This document shows positions 38,523 through 47,806 of a stretch of DNA of 64,000 nucleotides, piece after piece. Position numbers and translations under genes: made by a program. The notes beneath the pieces were generated by a model. That model was not told the DNA's origin. It was given only the letters and a program-made list of their open reading frames with translations, and made no database searches. Within the stretch, counting starts at the first letter, position 1; each line of letters starts with the position of its first letter. The stretch comes from Chitinophagaceae bacterium (GTDB lineage Bacteria > Bacteroidota > Bacteroidia > Chitinophagales > Chitinophagaceae): the NCBI GenBank assembly GCA_016722465.1, contig JADKJC010000002.1, forward strand, positions 62,001 to 126,000, in the 5' to 3' direction.

Positions 38523-39275
38523 ATGCTGAAAGCAATTATCATAGACGACGAAAGAAGCAGCCGCAATGCACTGAGGCAAAAGCTGATCAACCATTGCCCG
38601 GAAGTAACAGTGATGGCAGAGTGTGAGAATGGGGAAGATGGCATTAAAAGTATTGAAGAGCTGCACCCTGATATTATTTTTTTAGACGTGGAAATGCCAC
38701 GCATGAACGGCTTTACCATGCTGCAGCAACTGCAGCAACACAACTTTGAAATTATATTCATTACCGCTTACGATCATTATGCCATCAAAGCCATCAAGTT
38801 CAGTGCATTGGATTACCTGGTAAAACCTGTAGAAATAACCGACCTCAAAACTGCAGTAGAAAAGGTATTAGAAAAAAGGAAAAAAATAACCGTTAATACG
38901 GCGCTGGAAACTTTATTGCACAATTTGATGAGTAAGGAAAAGGAGCAGCAACGGATTGCCATACCATCAATGGAAGGTTTACAGTTTATAGCAACAGGTG
39001 ATATCATTTATTTAGAAGCCAACAGTAACTACACTAATTTTCACCTGGTAAATAATAAAAAAATTACCGTTGCCAAAACACTGAAAGATTTTGAAGAATT
39101 ATTACCCCCCAGCATCTTTATACGCATCCATCATTCTTCTATCATTAATATCAATTGCATTGAAAAATACATCAAGGGAGAAGGCGGGCAGGTAATTATG
39201 AAAAACGGTGTATCGCTGGATGTAGCCCGCAGAAAGAAAGAAGAGGTATTGAAAATTATCAGCCAGGGATTTTAA
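38523..39275 (+). CDS. LytTR-family response regulator
   Basis: The 250-residue protein has a receiver domain: IIDDERSSR (acidic pocket), IIFLDVEMPRM (phosphoacceptor Asp), FITAYDHYAI and DYLVKPVE (Lys). A C-terminal LytTR DNA-binding domain follows (YLEANSNYTNFHL, FIRIHHSSIININCI). It lies 6 bp after the kinase and is its cognate regulator. LytTR regulators bind paired direct repeats in promoters; the targets are not evident here. It converges with kdsB with a 4-bp overlap. Confidence 0.92.
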   Translation: MLKAIIIDDERSSRNALRQKLINHCPEVTVMAECENGEDGIKSIEELHPDIIFLDVEMPRMNGFTMLQQLQQHNFEIIFITAYDHYAIKAIKFSALDYLVKPVEITDLKTAVEKVLEKRKKITVNTALETLLHNLMSKEKEQQRIAIPSMEGLQFIATGDIIYLEANSNYTNFHLVNNKKITVAKTLKDFEELLPPSIFIRIHHSSIININCIEKYIKGEGGQVIMKNGVSLDVARRKKEEVLKIISQGF

Positions 39276-40012
39276 AGCCCCATCAGCTGAATTACTTTCT
39301 GTACATCCTCCGGCGTATCAATGCAATGGCTTTCATATTTTGTAGTAACGCATTTAATAGAGAACCCGTTTTCTATCCAGCGGAGCTGCTCAAGCGATTC
39401 TGCTTTTTCAAGAGAAGAAACCGGCAGCTTTGTAATCTGTTCCAGTATATCTTTCCGGTAAGCATACATACCCACATGGCGATAGTACTGGTGATGTTTG
39501 TGCCATTCCTTCTCATCCACATCTTTTATAAATGGTATCACCATGCGGCTGAAATACAAAGCTTCATTTCTGCTATTCAAAACAATCTTCACTTCGCCTT
39601 TGTCAAATAATATTTCATGGTTGTCAACAGGAATCATTTGAGTAGCAAGCTCAATGGCTCCATCCTGCAGCACTGCGGCCAACTCATCTATTTGTCCCGG
39701 TTCAATAAAAGGTTCATCGCCCTGTATATTGATCACGTACCGGTAATCGCCTTCCAGTTGCTGCAATGCATCCCAGCAACGGTCGGTGCCACTGGGGTGA
39801 TGCGGCGCTGTCATTACCACTTCTCCACCAAAATCTTTTACATGATCTGCAATACGTTCATCATCTGTAGCCACCACTACCCTGCTCAGCAATTTACTTT
39901 TTGCTGCCTGCTCATACACTCTTTGCAGCATTGATTTCCCTTTGATATCAATGAGTGGCTTGCCCGGAAACCTGGTACTGGCAAAACGGGCAGGTATTAT
40001 TCCAACAATCAT
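39272..40012 (-). CDS. kdsB: 3-deoxy-manno-octulosonate cytidylyltransferase
   Basis: The 246-residue protein starts IIPARFASTRFPGKPL and contains VVVATDDERIADHV, HPSGTDR and VINIQGDEPFIEP, the KdsB signature. It activates Kdo (or 8-amino-Kdo) with CTP to give the CMP-sugar used by the Kdo transferase WaaA. Shewanella KdsB is known to prefer the 8-amino sugar; which one is used here cannot be read from the sequence. It lies 4 bp downstream of the KdsC-like gene in the operon headed by the transaldolase-CBS gene. Confidence 0.95.
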   Translation of the reverse strand: MIVGIIPARFASTRFPGKPLIDIKGKSMLQRVYEQAAKSKLLSRVVVATDDERIADHVKDFGGEVVMTAPHHPSGTDRCWDALQQLEGDYRYVINIQGDEPFIEPGQIDELAAVLQDGAIELATQMIPVDNHEILFDKGEVKIVLNSRNEALYFSRMVIPFIKDVDEKEWHKHHQYYRHVGMYAYRKDILEQITKLPVSSLEKAESLEQLRWIENGFSIKCVTTKYESHCIDTPEDVQKVIQLMGL

Positions 40013-40016
40013 AACA

Positions 40017-40715
40017 TTACCCCGGAATTACCTGGTTCTCTTTACTGGTAAAAAATTGTGTTGCTGTCTTATTGCGGAGTGCAAGATAATCCTGGTAGGC
40101 TTCCCCAAACTTCATACGGTTTTCTACTGCCAGATCAAAGTTATTGCTGAATGCCATCACGATCTCTGATATCTCCCTGATGGCATAATTATTACCATCA
40201 TGTTTTGTAATATAATCCACCAGCCTGTTGTCAATTGCAAATTCCGTGAACAGGGGGTTTACTTTACGGCCGATCATAAATCTTAAACCGGCAAGCCTTG
40301 CCACAGAAAGATCCAGCACATCATCATACACAAACATTACATCTGCAGGGGAAATACCGTTCTGCTCACAAAAATGCAGCAATGCTTTTTCTTTATGTGC
40401 TGCTTTATAATAAACACAGTGAAGATTTTCCCTTTTTGCAAATGAAAAAGCCAGTTGGTTATTTTCACCGGTGATGATGGCCACAACCGGCAACTGTTTG
40501 TACAATAAATAATGACTGAACCGCATCATGTTCAATCCCATGGAATCAATTTCGCTGAAACTGCTATGCCCGTCAATATTCTTTCTGCCATCATTGAACA
40601 CGCCATCCCAGTCAAAAACAAATGCCTTTACCTGTTTTAATTTTTGTTTTACTGTTGGCGCCCCGGTTACAAAACTTCCTTTAAAATATTCTTCTGGTGA
40701 GATATTGGCTTTCAT
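40017..40715 (-). CDS. KdsC-like HAD phosphatase (Kdo-8-phosphate phosphatase)
   Basis: The 232-residue protein has HAD motif I FVFDWDGVFNDG (D35, D37), ITGENN (motif II), a Lys in AAHKEKAL (motif III), and VYDDVLDLSV (motif IV; the usual GDD is YDD). Extra N-terminal (about 30) and C-terminal (about 25) residues make it longer than the usual 160-190. Position between kdsB and the CBS-transaldolase makes it the probable enzyme that dephosphorylates Kdo-8-phosphate before the KdnB oxidation step, though substrate is inferred. Confidence 0.82.
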   Translation of the reverse strand: MKANISPEEYFKGSFVTGAPTVKQKLKQVKAFVFDWDGVFNDGRKNIDGHSSFSEIDSMGLNMMRFSHYLLYKQLPVVAIITGENNQLAFSFAKRENLHCVYYKAAHKEKALLHFCEQNGISPADVMFVYDDVLDLSVARLAGLRFMIGRKVNPLFTEFAIDNRLVDYITKHDGNNYAIREISEIVMAFSNNFDLAVENRMKFGEAYQDYLALRNKTATQFFTSKENQVIPG

Positions 40716-40829
40716 AAAATTTCAATTGAATACAAGATCGTTTTTATAAGGTATATAAAGCTACGAAATCTTCAGCAACTGCCTGTTAACAAATGAGCCG
40801 TGCGTTAGCTAACGGACGGCTCATTTTAT

Positions 40830-41843
40830 TTAGTTGGATTCAAGATCCTGTATGTCAAGCATACCAATTGGTTTGCCTTTATCAGTCACCAGGATCGTAT
40901 CCACATTTGTTTTCTTAAAAATAGCAGCGGCATCATTTAGCAGCATACCGGCTTCAATACTTACCGGTGCTTTATATTCTAAAGAACCTAATTGTTTATC
41001 CAATACAGAAGCGCCTTCGCTTTGAAGATATCTCCTCAGGTCACCATCTGTAAATACACCTTTCACTTGCATGTCATCGCTGGTAACCACAATGGCTCCA
41101 AACCCAAATTCTGTCATTTTAACGATCGCATCTTTGATGTTGGTGCTTGCGGCTACAACCGGGTTAACGCCGTTGATAGCTTCGCCAACTTTTACGGTCA
41201 TCAATTTTGTATCCCTTAAAAACTGTTCTGTTCCTAATGTGGTAAAATGATTATCGGTCAATCCTTTCAAAATCTTCAAGGGAACAGTAATGGTGTGTAC
41301 ACCCACATTGAGTGCATTGCGTACATGTTCAGCATTGCGAACAGAACTGAACATGATCTTAGTATTGTACCCATAATGATCTACTGCATCCACACATTGC
41401 TCAACCAACCCCAATGCATCCTGCCCCTGGTCCTGCAAACGGCCCACCAACGGGCATACATAAGTAGCGCCAGCATGCATGGCCATGTAAGCCTGTTGTA
41501 ATGAATATACCAGGTGAACATTCACCAGCAAACCATCATTGCGTAATAGTTTGCAGGCCCTCACCCCTTCCAGGGAAACAGGGATTTTAAACACGGTTTT
41601 TTTAGGATCTAAGCCGAGGTTCAGCTGGCGGTGGGCTTCTTTCACCACATCTTCTGCGGTATTCCCCAATGCTTCTATCTGCAGCACCGGTACTATCTTA
41701 CTCAGCTTAACGATCATGCCATCAATATCGGTAACCCCTTCACGCTGCATAAAAGTTGGCGTAGTAGTAAGACCATCCAAAAAACCCAGTTTAAAGCCTT
41801 CTTCTATTTCTTTAAGATTGGCTGAATCAAGGTATAATTCCAT
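40830..41843 (-). CDS. Transaldolase/FSA-like protein fused to a CBS domain pair
   Basis: The 337-residue protein has a TalC/FSA-type barrel (residues 1 to about 215), then two CBS domains (about 228-337). D6 and Schiff-base Lys86 (VFKIPVS) are kept, and the phosphate-site R135 and S166 look conserved. The Asn of the TTNP motif is T28 (TTTPTF), and the FSA Tyr131 position is L132. The CBS segment KGVFTDGDLRR is the same type found in KdsD arabinose-5-phosphate isomerase. It leads the operon with kdsC-like and kdsB, with a strong promoter upstream. The enzyme probably acts in pentose/triose or arabinose-5-phosphate supply, but activity is unproven. Confidence 0.85.
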   Translation of the reverse strand: MELYLDSANLKEIEEGFKLGFLDGLTTTPTFMQREGVTDIDGMIVKLSKIVPVLQIEALGNTAEDVVKEAHRQLNLGLDPKKTVFKIPVSLEGVRACKLLRNDGLLVNVHLVYSLQQAYMAMHAGATYVCPLVGRLQDQGQDALGLVEQCVDAVDHYGYNTKIMFSSVRNAEHVRNALNVGVHTITVPLKILKGLTDNHFTTLGTEQFLRDTKLMTVKVGEAINGVNPVVAASTNIKDAIVKMTEFGFGAIVVTSDDMQVKGVFTDGDLRRYLQSEGASVLDKQLGSLEYKAPVSIEAGMLLNDAAAIFKKTNVDTILVTDKGKPIGMLDIQDLESN

Positions 41844-41868
41844 ACAATTACTTTTTAAAATTAGGGAG

Positions 41869-41898
41869 CAAAAGTAGGTATTAATGCTGAATGGTCAA
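41869..41898 (-). promoter_or_regulatory. Promoter of the transaldolase-CBS / kdsC-like / kdsB operon
   Basis: On the minus strand TTG (41898-41896), 19-nt spacer, TACTTTTG (41876-41869), matching the Bacteroidetes consensus. The leader is about 20 nt to ATG 41843. Confidence 0.55.
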
Positions 41899-41936
41899 AA
41901 AGGCAAAGACTGCCAGCCAAAGCTGTTGAGTTTTAC

Positions 41937-44900
41937 TTATTTTGAATCAGATATAAAAATTCGCTCCGTCGTTTTTATTTCTCCCGGGGCAGTGATCTCC
42001 AACAGGTAATTACCCCTTGTAACAGCAGCGTTTAAGTTCAACTGTTGTGAAGCACTTCCGCCTGCATGTTCGGTTGTTGCCGACTGCAATAATTTTCCAT
42101 CCATTGCAAGCAGCCTCAGTTGATATTTCCCCCGGCACTTATTTTCAAATATTATGTTTACCACGTTTCTATTGACAGGATTAGGAGACACGGTATAGCC
42201 AGGTTTGATTTTACCTTCAGTAAGTTTTACAATGTCACTGTACTTTGTTTCACCATTGATACCAATACTTTTTACCCGATAGAATACTGTACCGGCAGTG
42301 AAAGACATATCCGTGAAATTGTACAATTTTTCGTTTGCTGTAACGCTGCCTGCCACCACTACATTACCGGCAGTTATAAAAACAGTCCCATCAGTTGAAC
42401 GCTGAACTTCATACGCCACAATTCCATTTTCGCTTCCAACTTTCCAACCTACATTTACAATGGGGGCCCTCCTTATGGCAGTCAGGCTGATAAAGGTTAC
42501 CGGCAATAACGCCACCTGTTTAAAAACGATCCTGAAACGGTCAGCGGCAGAAGAAACTGTATCCGCTGCAATATTGAAATCAAAACTATTGTCATATTGC
42601 ATATCAACAGGCGTAGAAGTCTGAAGGAATTTATCTTCTAAAAAAACAGCAACATTGCTGCTGAAATTCTCCGCTGCAAACTTAAGCCGGTATTTCTGTG
42701 TCCGTAATTTACTCATCCTGAAAAAGATGGTGTCATTAATTCCAATGGGTTGTCGCCCTTCTACTGCCAGCAGTTTTCCCCGCCTGAGTACACCCAGATT
42801 TTCACCAATATTTTCAAGCTTAATGGCATCCCTGTTATCTACTTCATTAGAAAGATCACTATTAAAAACTACAGTATTACCATCTGCCAACTCTTCTGTT
42901 CCATCACTCACTGCATAAAGATTTGAGTGGAATGATACGATTGCCGTCATTGGCCTGAACACCATATTGCTGCCTGTAACCTTGCTGCTTTCATACAAAG
43001 TGATATTGCCATTGCCCGGAGTGGTATATACTGCAAATGCCTGTCCGGATTGGATAGTTGTGTTTGGTACTGCTGCGGGGTAGCTTCCCCCACCTGGCGT
43101 TGGTTGCCAGCCGTTGGTAGCAGCAAATGTCTGGTAGCCCCCCAATCCCCTTGATCCGGCCAGTTTTGGATCCCATACTAAAAACATGGGATCAATATTA
43201 GGATCTGTGATAGTAGTGAAATCAATTGCGGAGGCATAATTATTCCCTATTACAGAAAATTTCCCGGCACCCGGCAAAGAAACCGGTGGTTGGTCGCCCT
43301 GGAATACAGGGCCTTTTGTTCTTAGTACAGTAGCGGTGGAATAAGGGCCATTAAAAGGCGTAGCACTTCGATTACCCCTGATAAAAATCATGTATGCTTT
43401 GTTGGCTCCGGCTGTACTGACAGGCAGGGCCGTATTGGCAACCGTTTCCCAGGCATTGGTAACAGGGTTGTATACGAGCAGTGAATTGCCGGGTGTCTGG
43501 TAATCAAATCCACTGCCCAGCCAGCCTGCACTGTTACTGGTAATAATAGTACCATAACCAGTTCCCGGATCAATACCTGCAGATTGGTTTTCCTGCCAGG
43601 ATTGTTTGATGGTTTGCCCATAAGTGGGGGCAGCCAGCATCCGCCAGGCACGTTTAGGGCTACCATCAATATAACGTTCAACGGTTACATCGCCATTGAT
43701 GTAATTGCCCGATGCACTTCCCTGGGCTATGCTGGCCGTTCCAAACTGATTGGATTCAATGGTAAGGTTACCTCCGGTATTTAATATACCGGTTCCGGTT
43801 ACAAGCAGGTTGCCTTCGTTGCCTGCAGATAACCCTGCGGCGATAGTCAATTGATTGGCCAAACTTACTGCGGCTGAATTAACCGTAAAATTTCTGAGGC
43901 TATTTGCGCCTGTGGCAAATCTCAATGTATTAGTTGCATTAATCTCCAGGGAAGACACCGGTGACCCACTCAGTGTACCGGTACCACTTACAGTGCCATT
44001 GATCGTAAACAGGTAGCCATTTAAATTTACGGTAGCGCCTGCCTGGATGATCAGGTTATTTACGGCGCTCGATAAAGACAATGCAGGATAAGGTGTATTA
44101 CCAGTTGGGATCAGCGCATTGCTGGAGCCTGTTGGTATCACCCCCAGGCTCCAGTTATTACCGGTATTCCAGTCATTCGTTGGATTACCCGATTTCCATG
44201 TATTGGCAGTTACCACGGTAACTTGGGCAGTACCGGAAGAAGTTGATCCGCAATCACCTGTTACAATACAGTAATAATAAAGGATCCCTGCACTGTTGGT
44301 GAGTGGCGAAAAGCTGGTGGTTTGGGCACCATTGGCAGCTCCTAAATCTGTACCGCCGCTGTTAATATTGATCGAATTGGAATACCACTGGTAGGTTAAG
44401 TTATTCCCATTAGCCGTTACCGAAAGGTTTGCTGCCGGGGCGCTGATCAGTATTGTTTGTGTTGCCGGCGCTGCATCAATGGAAATGGCAGTTGGCGTGA
44501 TGGCAGCAATAGTAACAACTGTTTCTGCTGCTGCTCCGCAAGTGCCGGTCACCCTTGCATAATAAGTACCTGCACCCGCATTGGACAGGTTTATTCCAGT
44601 GCCAAGGTTGGTACCAGTACCCCCTGCAGCGGTAAACCAGGTTACAACAGGATTGGTACCTGCAACACCATTGGCAGATATTGTGGTGGTGGCACTGCCG
44701 CACAAAGGACTGACTGCTGGCGTGGCAGCTACAATAGAATTAAGCGCTTTTACATTCACCACCTGGCTAAATGTATTGGTGCAGCCAAGTGTACTGGTAA
44801 CGGTAACAGTATAGGTTTCCTGCAGGGAAATACCAGACGCAGTAACCGAAGCCATATTGTTAGTAATTAGGGTACCGTTAACAGGAACCTCTGCCCATGA

Positions 44901-46079
44901 GTAAGTAAATGGTGATACTCCGCCGGCAATGGTAATAACATAATCCTCTGTCTCTCCCCAGCTGCTGTTGGTAGCAGCGCAGGCAGTTCCTGTACCGGGT
45001 CCGGGGTTGGTGTCGCTTGATCTTAACCGCAACCTGGTAACACCATTGGCTGCACCTGCAGGAACAGTAAAAGAAATTGTTCCCAAGGCCTGGGAACCAA
45101 CATTTGCAGAAATACCGATGGTTTCTGTTGCAGCAAATACTCCATCCTGGTTATAATCAATCCACCCTCTGATAAGACAGGTGGCGTAAGTACCGCCTCT
45201 TAATGATAAGGTATATCCTGCAGCTGCAGCAAGCGAAGCAGTAGTAGAACCGCTTTGCGGAAACAAAGTATAATAAGGACTTGCAGCACCGGTCGTTGTA
45301 TTATTCAGTGTGGTAGTAGCAATGTTTACATACGAAATATAATCACCTGCGCCAGTGCCATTCGTATAGGTTGGAGTGCAATAGGAGAAGCTATTTACAG
45401 CATTTGCCGTTAAAGTACTGGATCCGCCTGCACATACACTATCCGGGGAGGCGGAGGCAGAAAGTATGACCGATTTACTCAAAATGACCACTGCCGATAC
45501 AGCAGTACAGGTTCCCCGGGTAACCACTGCATCATAGTTGCCCGCCACAGCAGTGCTGTAAGTTAAACCGGCACCTACCACAACGCCGTTTCTACGCCAC
45601 TCGTACGTGGCTCCTGCAACTGCATTCACAATAGAAAGCAGAATGGGGGTACTGCAAATAGTGGTACCGCTGGCTTGTATCTGCGATACACAATAATTAC
45701 CCGATTGTGCCAGCTGCAATGCCGCAAGGGCATTTACCCTTCCATGCCCGGTTTGAGTATTCCAGGTACCATTGGGCTGATTGGGATCACTGCTGATTGC
45801 ATAAGTATAGGCTGGCAGTTTATCACAACTCAACTCAAATATTTGTGTAGCCTGCAGCAATGTAAGAGAACTGTCGACTGAATATAACAATGCTGCTACG
45901 CCAGCTGCATTGGGACAGGCAGATGAAGTGCCATTAAAAATATTATAGTAATTACCAGCAACACCAGCCGCAGTATTATACCCACCGGTTCCCTGTATAT
46001 CTGTAGATGCAATTTTTACACAGGGTGCCACCACATCAAGGCCGGTTCCATAATTTTGCACCCCACCAATTTTCGCCAT
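41937..46079 (-). CDS. T9SS-secreted subtilisin-like protease, C-terminal section (frameshifted from its N-terminus)
   Basis: This 1,380-codon frame holds the serine part of an S8 catalytic domain (FNGTSSACPNAAGVAALL, Ser in GTS), then an Ig-like segment. A GEVED domain follows (WIDYNQDGVF, SWGETEDYVITI), then further Ig-like and beta-rich regions, and a C-terminal T9SS type A sorting domain (YTVSPNPVNRNVVNIIFEN ... RGNYLLEI). It joins the upstream 434-codon frame; the break is at plus-strand T run 46054-46057, where one added T gives WWGAKNYGTGLDVVAPC. The whole protein is about 1,800 residues, exported across the outer membrane and attached or released. It lies inside the Kdo gene region but is functionally unrelated. 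Confidence 0.85.
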   Translation of the reverse strand: MAKIGGVQNYGTGLDVVAPCVKIASTDIQGTGGYNTAAGVAGNYYNIFNGTSSACPNAAGVAALLYSVDSSLTLLQATQIFELSCDKLPAYTYAISSDPNQPNGTWNTQTGHGRVNALAALQLAQSGNYCVSQIQASGTTICSTPILLSIVNAVAGATYEWRRNGVVVGAGLTYSTAVAGNYDAVVTRGTCTAVSAVVILSKSVILSASASPDSVCAGGSSTLTANAVNSFSYCTPTYTNGTGAGDYISYVNIATTTLNNTTTGAASPYYTLFPQSGSTTASLAAAAGYTLSLRGGTYATCLIRGWIDYNQDGVFAATETIGISANVGSQALGTISFTVPAGAANGVTRLRLRSSDTNPGPGTGTACAATNSSWGETEDYVITIAGGVSPFTYSWAEVPVNGTLITNNMASVTASGISLQETYTVTVTSTLGCTNTFSQVVNVKALNSIVAATPAVSPLCGSATTTISANGVAGTNPVVTWFTAAGGTGTNLGTGINLSNAGAGTYYARVTGTCGAAAETVVTIAAITPTAISIDAAPATQTILISAPAANLSVTANGNNLTYQWYSNSININSGGTDLGAANGAQTTSFSPLTNSAGILYYYCIVTGDCGSTSSGTAQVTVVTANTWKSGNPTNDWNTGNNWSLGVIPTGSSNALIPTGNTPYPALSLSSAVNNLIIQAGATVNLNGYLFTINGTVSGTGTLSGSPVSSLEINATNTLRFATGANSLRNFTVNSAAVSLANQLTIAAGLSAGNEGNLLVTGTGILNTGGNLTIESNQFGTASIAQGSASGNYINGDVTVERYIDGSPKRAWRMLAAPTYGQTIKQSWQENQSAGIDPGTGYGTIITSNSAGWLGSGFDYQTPGNSLLVYNPVTNAWETVANTALPVSTAGANKAYMIFIRGNRSATPFNGPYSTATVLRTKGPVFQGDQPPVSLPGAGKFSVIGNNYASAIDFTTITDPNIDPMFLVWDPKLAGSRGLGGYQTFAATNGWQPTPGGGSYPAAVPNTTIQSGQAFAVYTTPGNGNITLYESSKVTGSNMVFRPMTAIVSFHSNLYAVSDGTEELADGNTVVFNSDLSNEVDNRDAIKLENIGENLGVLRRGKLLAVEGRQPIGINDTIFFRMSKLRTQKYRLKFAAENFSSNVAVFLEDKFLQTSTPVDMQYDNSFDFNIAADTVSSAADRFRIVFKQVALLPVTFISLTAIRRAPIVNVGWKVGSENGIVAYEVQRSTDGTVFITAGNVVVAGSVTANEKLYNFTDMSFTAGTVFYRVKSIGINGETKYSDIVKLTEGKIKPGYTVSPNPVNRNVVNIIFENKCRGKYQLRLLAMDGKLLQSATTEHAGGSASQQLNLNAAVTRGNYLLEITAPGEIKTTERIFISDSK

Positions 46080-47340
46080 CGCATGAAACAGGGGATTTTC
46101 TCTGGTTGCACATCGATACCCCTCCCACCGAAATCACCTGGCTGTTATTGGCAGGATAGCTTACGGTGGATGCATTGTCATTACCGCTGGAAACCAATAC
46201 CATACAACCCTTGCCATACCTGCCTAAAGTGACGGCCCGGTTGATAGCTGCATCAATGGTACTGCTGACCGACCCTCCGCCCCATGAATTAGATATCACA
46301 TCAGCTCCTGTTAACCGTACATAATCAAAGGACGCAGCTACCGCAGCATCACCAAGGTAATTACCAGCTGCATTAAAAATTACAGCCGGAATGATTTTAC
46401 AATTTGGAGCTACCCCTGCCATCCCCAGGTTATTATTGGCAATAGCTGCAATGATGCCGGCACAATTGGTGCCATGTGCATTGGCCGTACCCAGAGGGGC
46501 TCCATCACCCGGGTTGGAAGTAAGTGTTGCACCATTAAAACCCTGTAAAAGATTGGCCTGCAGATCAGGATGCGTAAGATCAACCCCCTCATCTATCACA
46601 GCAATTTTAATGTAAGATTGCCCCATGCTAATATCCCATGCCTGCTGTATTTTCATGTCGGCACCAGGGGTGCCATTGAACTGGGCAGCGGTACCGGCAT
46701 TATTATGAGCCCATTGCAAATTGTACAACGGATCATTGGGCACCACATGCAATGCGTGATAGACGAACTTATCTGGTTCAGCATAATCAAACAATCCCGT
46801 TTCATAAAAAAGATTGGCCATCGCAAGGCCATCATAACCGGCATTTTCCCCAGCAGCTAAAATGAAAATATCATCCTGGAAAGGATAGTGCCTTACCAGA
46901 ACACAACCATTGTCCCTCATCAATTTTTTAACCCTTGTGTACCGGGTAGCAGATTTTAACTTTACGATAAATGTTTTCCCATAACTGTTGTAATTTCCTG
47001 ATGGGGTAACAAATACAGGGCGAATAAATAACAGGCCGGGTAAAATCTGTAATGCTGACAAAGATGCTCCATCCAGGGGATTGGCATTCCGTTTTACGAT
47101 CAATTGGTTACTGACAAAGGTTTGCTCAACTGAATCTTTTGGGATTTTCAGCAGGTTTGCAATATGGTTTTGTAACACAGTGAATGAATAGCCGGGTTTC
47201 ATTTCTGCTACCAGGCGGTTGTAAGATACCGGGTAATAAATTTTTTGCCCTTTGTAATAATAGTAGATACGCTCTGCAGATTGTGCATTTGCGGAATGGT
47301 ATAATAAAAAAAGTGCCAGTATTAGTAGAAATCTCTTCAT
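46036..47340 (-). CDS. T9SS-secreted subtilisin-like protease, N-terminal section
   Basis: Signal peptide (about 1-19, LYHSANAQ), a propeptide region (about 20-190), then the S8 domain: catalytic Asp in VIDEGVDLTHP (the usual DTG is DEG), His in NAHGTNCAGI, and the oxyanion Asn in VISNSWGGG. The frame ends with CNQRKSPVSCDGENWWGAKL, after which the correct reading continues in the 41937-46079 frame. The catalytic triad is complete when the two are joined (D, H, S). 47341-47806 upstream contains only the kdsA terminator and no convincing gene. Confidence 0.85.
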   Translation of the reverse strand: MKRFLLILALFLLYHSANAQSAERIYYYYKGQKIYYPVSYNRLVAEMKPGYSFTVLQNHIANLLKIPKDSVEQTFVSNQLIVKRNANPLDGASLSALQILPGLLFIRPVFVTPSGNYNSYGKTFIVKLKSATRYTRVKKLMRDNGCVLVRHYPFQDDIFILAAGENAGYDGLAMANLFYETGLFDYAEPDKFVYHALHVVPNDPLYNLQWAHNNAGTAAQFNGTPGADMKIQQAWDISMGQSYIKIAVIDEGVDLTHPDLQANLLQGFNGATLTSNPGDGAPLGTANAHGTNCAGIIAAIANNNLGMAGVAPNCKIIPAVIFNAAGNYLGDAAVAASFDYVRLTGADVISNSWGGGSVSSTIDAAINRAVTLGRYGKGCMVLVSSGNDNASTVSYPANNSQVISVGGVSMCNQRKSPVSCDGENWWGAKLWNRP

Positions 47341-47750
47341 TACAGGAATTTTGCCCCCAATAAGTGCTGTTAATATAAAAGTCTTAATTTATGAATGCCT
47401 GGTTTATAAACCGGAATTACTAAGTATTTGTGCTTCCGTTTAACGATATTATTAAACAGCAGATGGATATCCAAAACCCAGGGATATATTGCCTGATCTT
47501 TTTGTTTTGAAATATCAATTTTCAACAGGGTACTTATTTTTTACAGGCAATTCTGTTATATATTTTACACATCAACAAGGTTTTTACCGTATCAAATATC
47601 TGGATGGGGGATTAACAGAATCAGGTTACAATATGCCAGAAAATAAACAAGCTGGCATCCAGGGATCAATTCATCGTTATGTAAAAATACTTAGTAATAT
47701 GTTATTGTCAAACTATTAATTTCCAGAATCGTAAATGTTGACTTATATAA

Positions 47751-47783
47751 AAAACGGTGTGGAATTTTATCCCACACCGTTTA
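47751..47783 (-). terminator. Terminator downstream of kdsA
   Basis: Stem AAACGGTGTGG/CCACACCGTTT (47752-47762 with 47772-47782), followed by T tract on the minus strand. It ends the kdnA-kdnB-kdsA unit. Confidence 0.8.
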
Positions 47784-47806
47784 CCCTCACAATATAACGC
47801 AGTTGC

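Noticed and set aside
47489..47719. Possible 76-codon gene in the gap before the subtilase
   Set aside because: Non-ATG start, no domain-like text, no promoter, next to the kdsA terminator.
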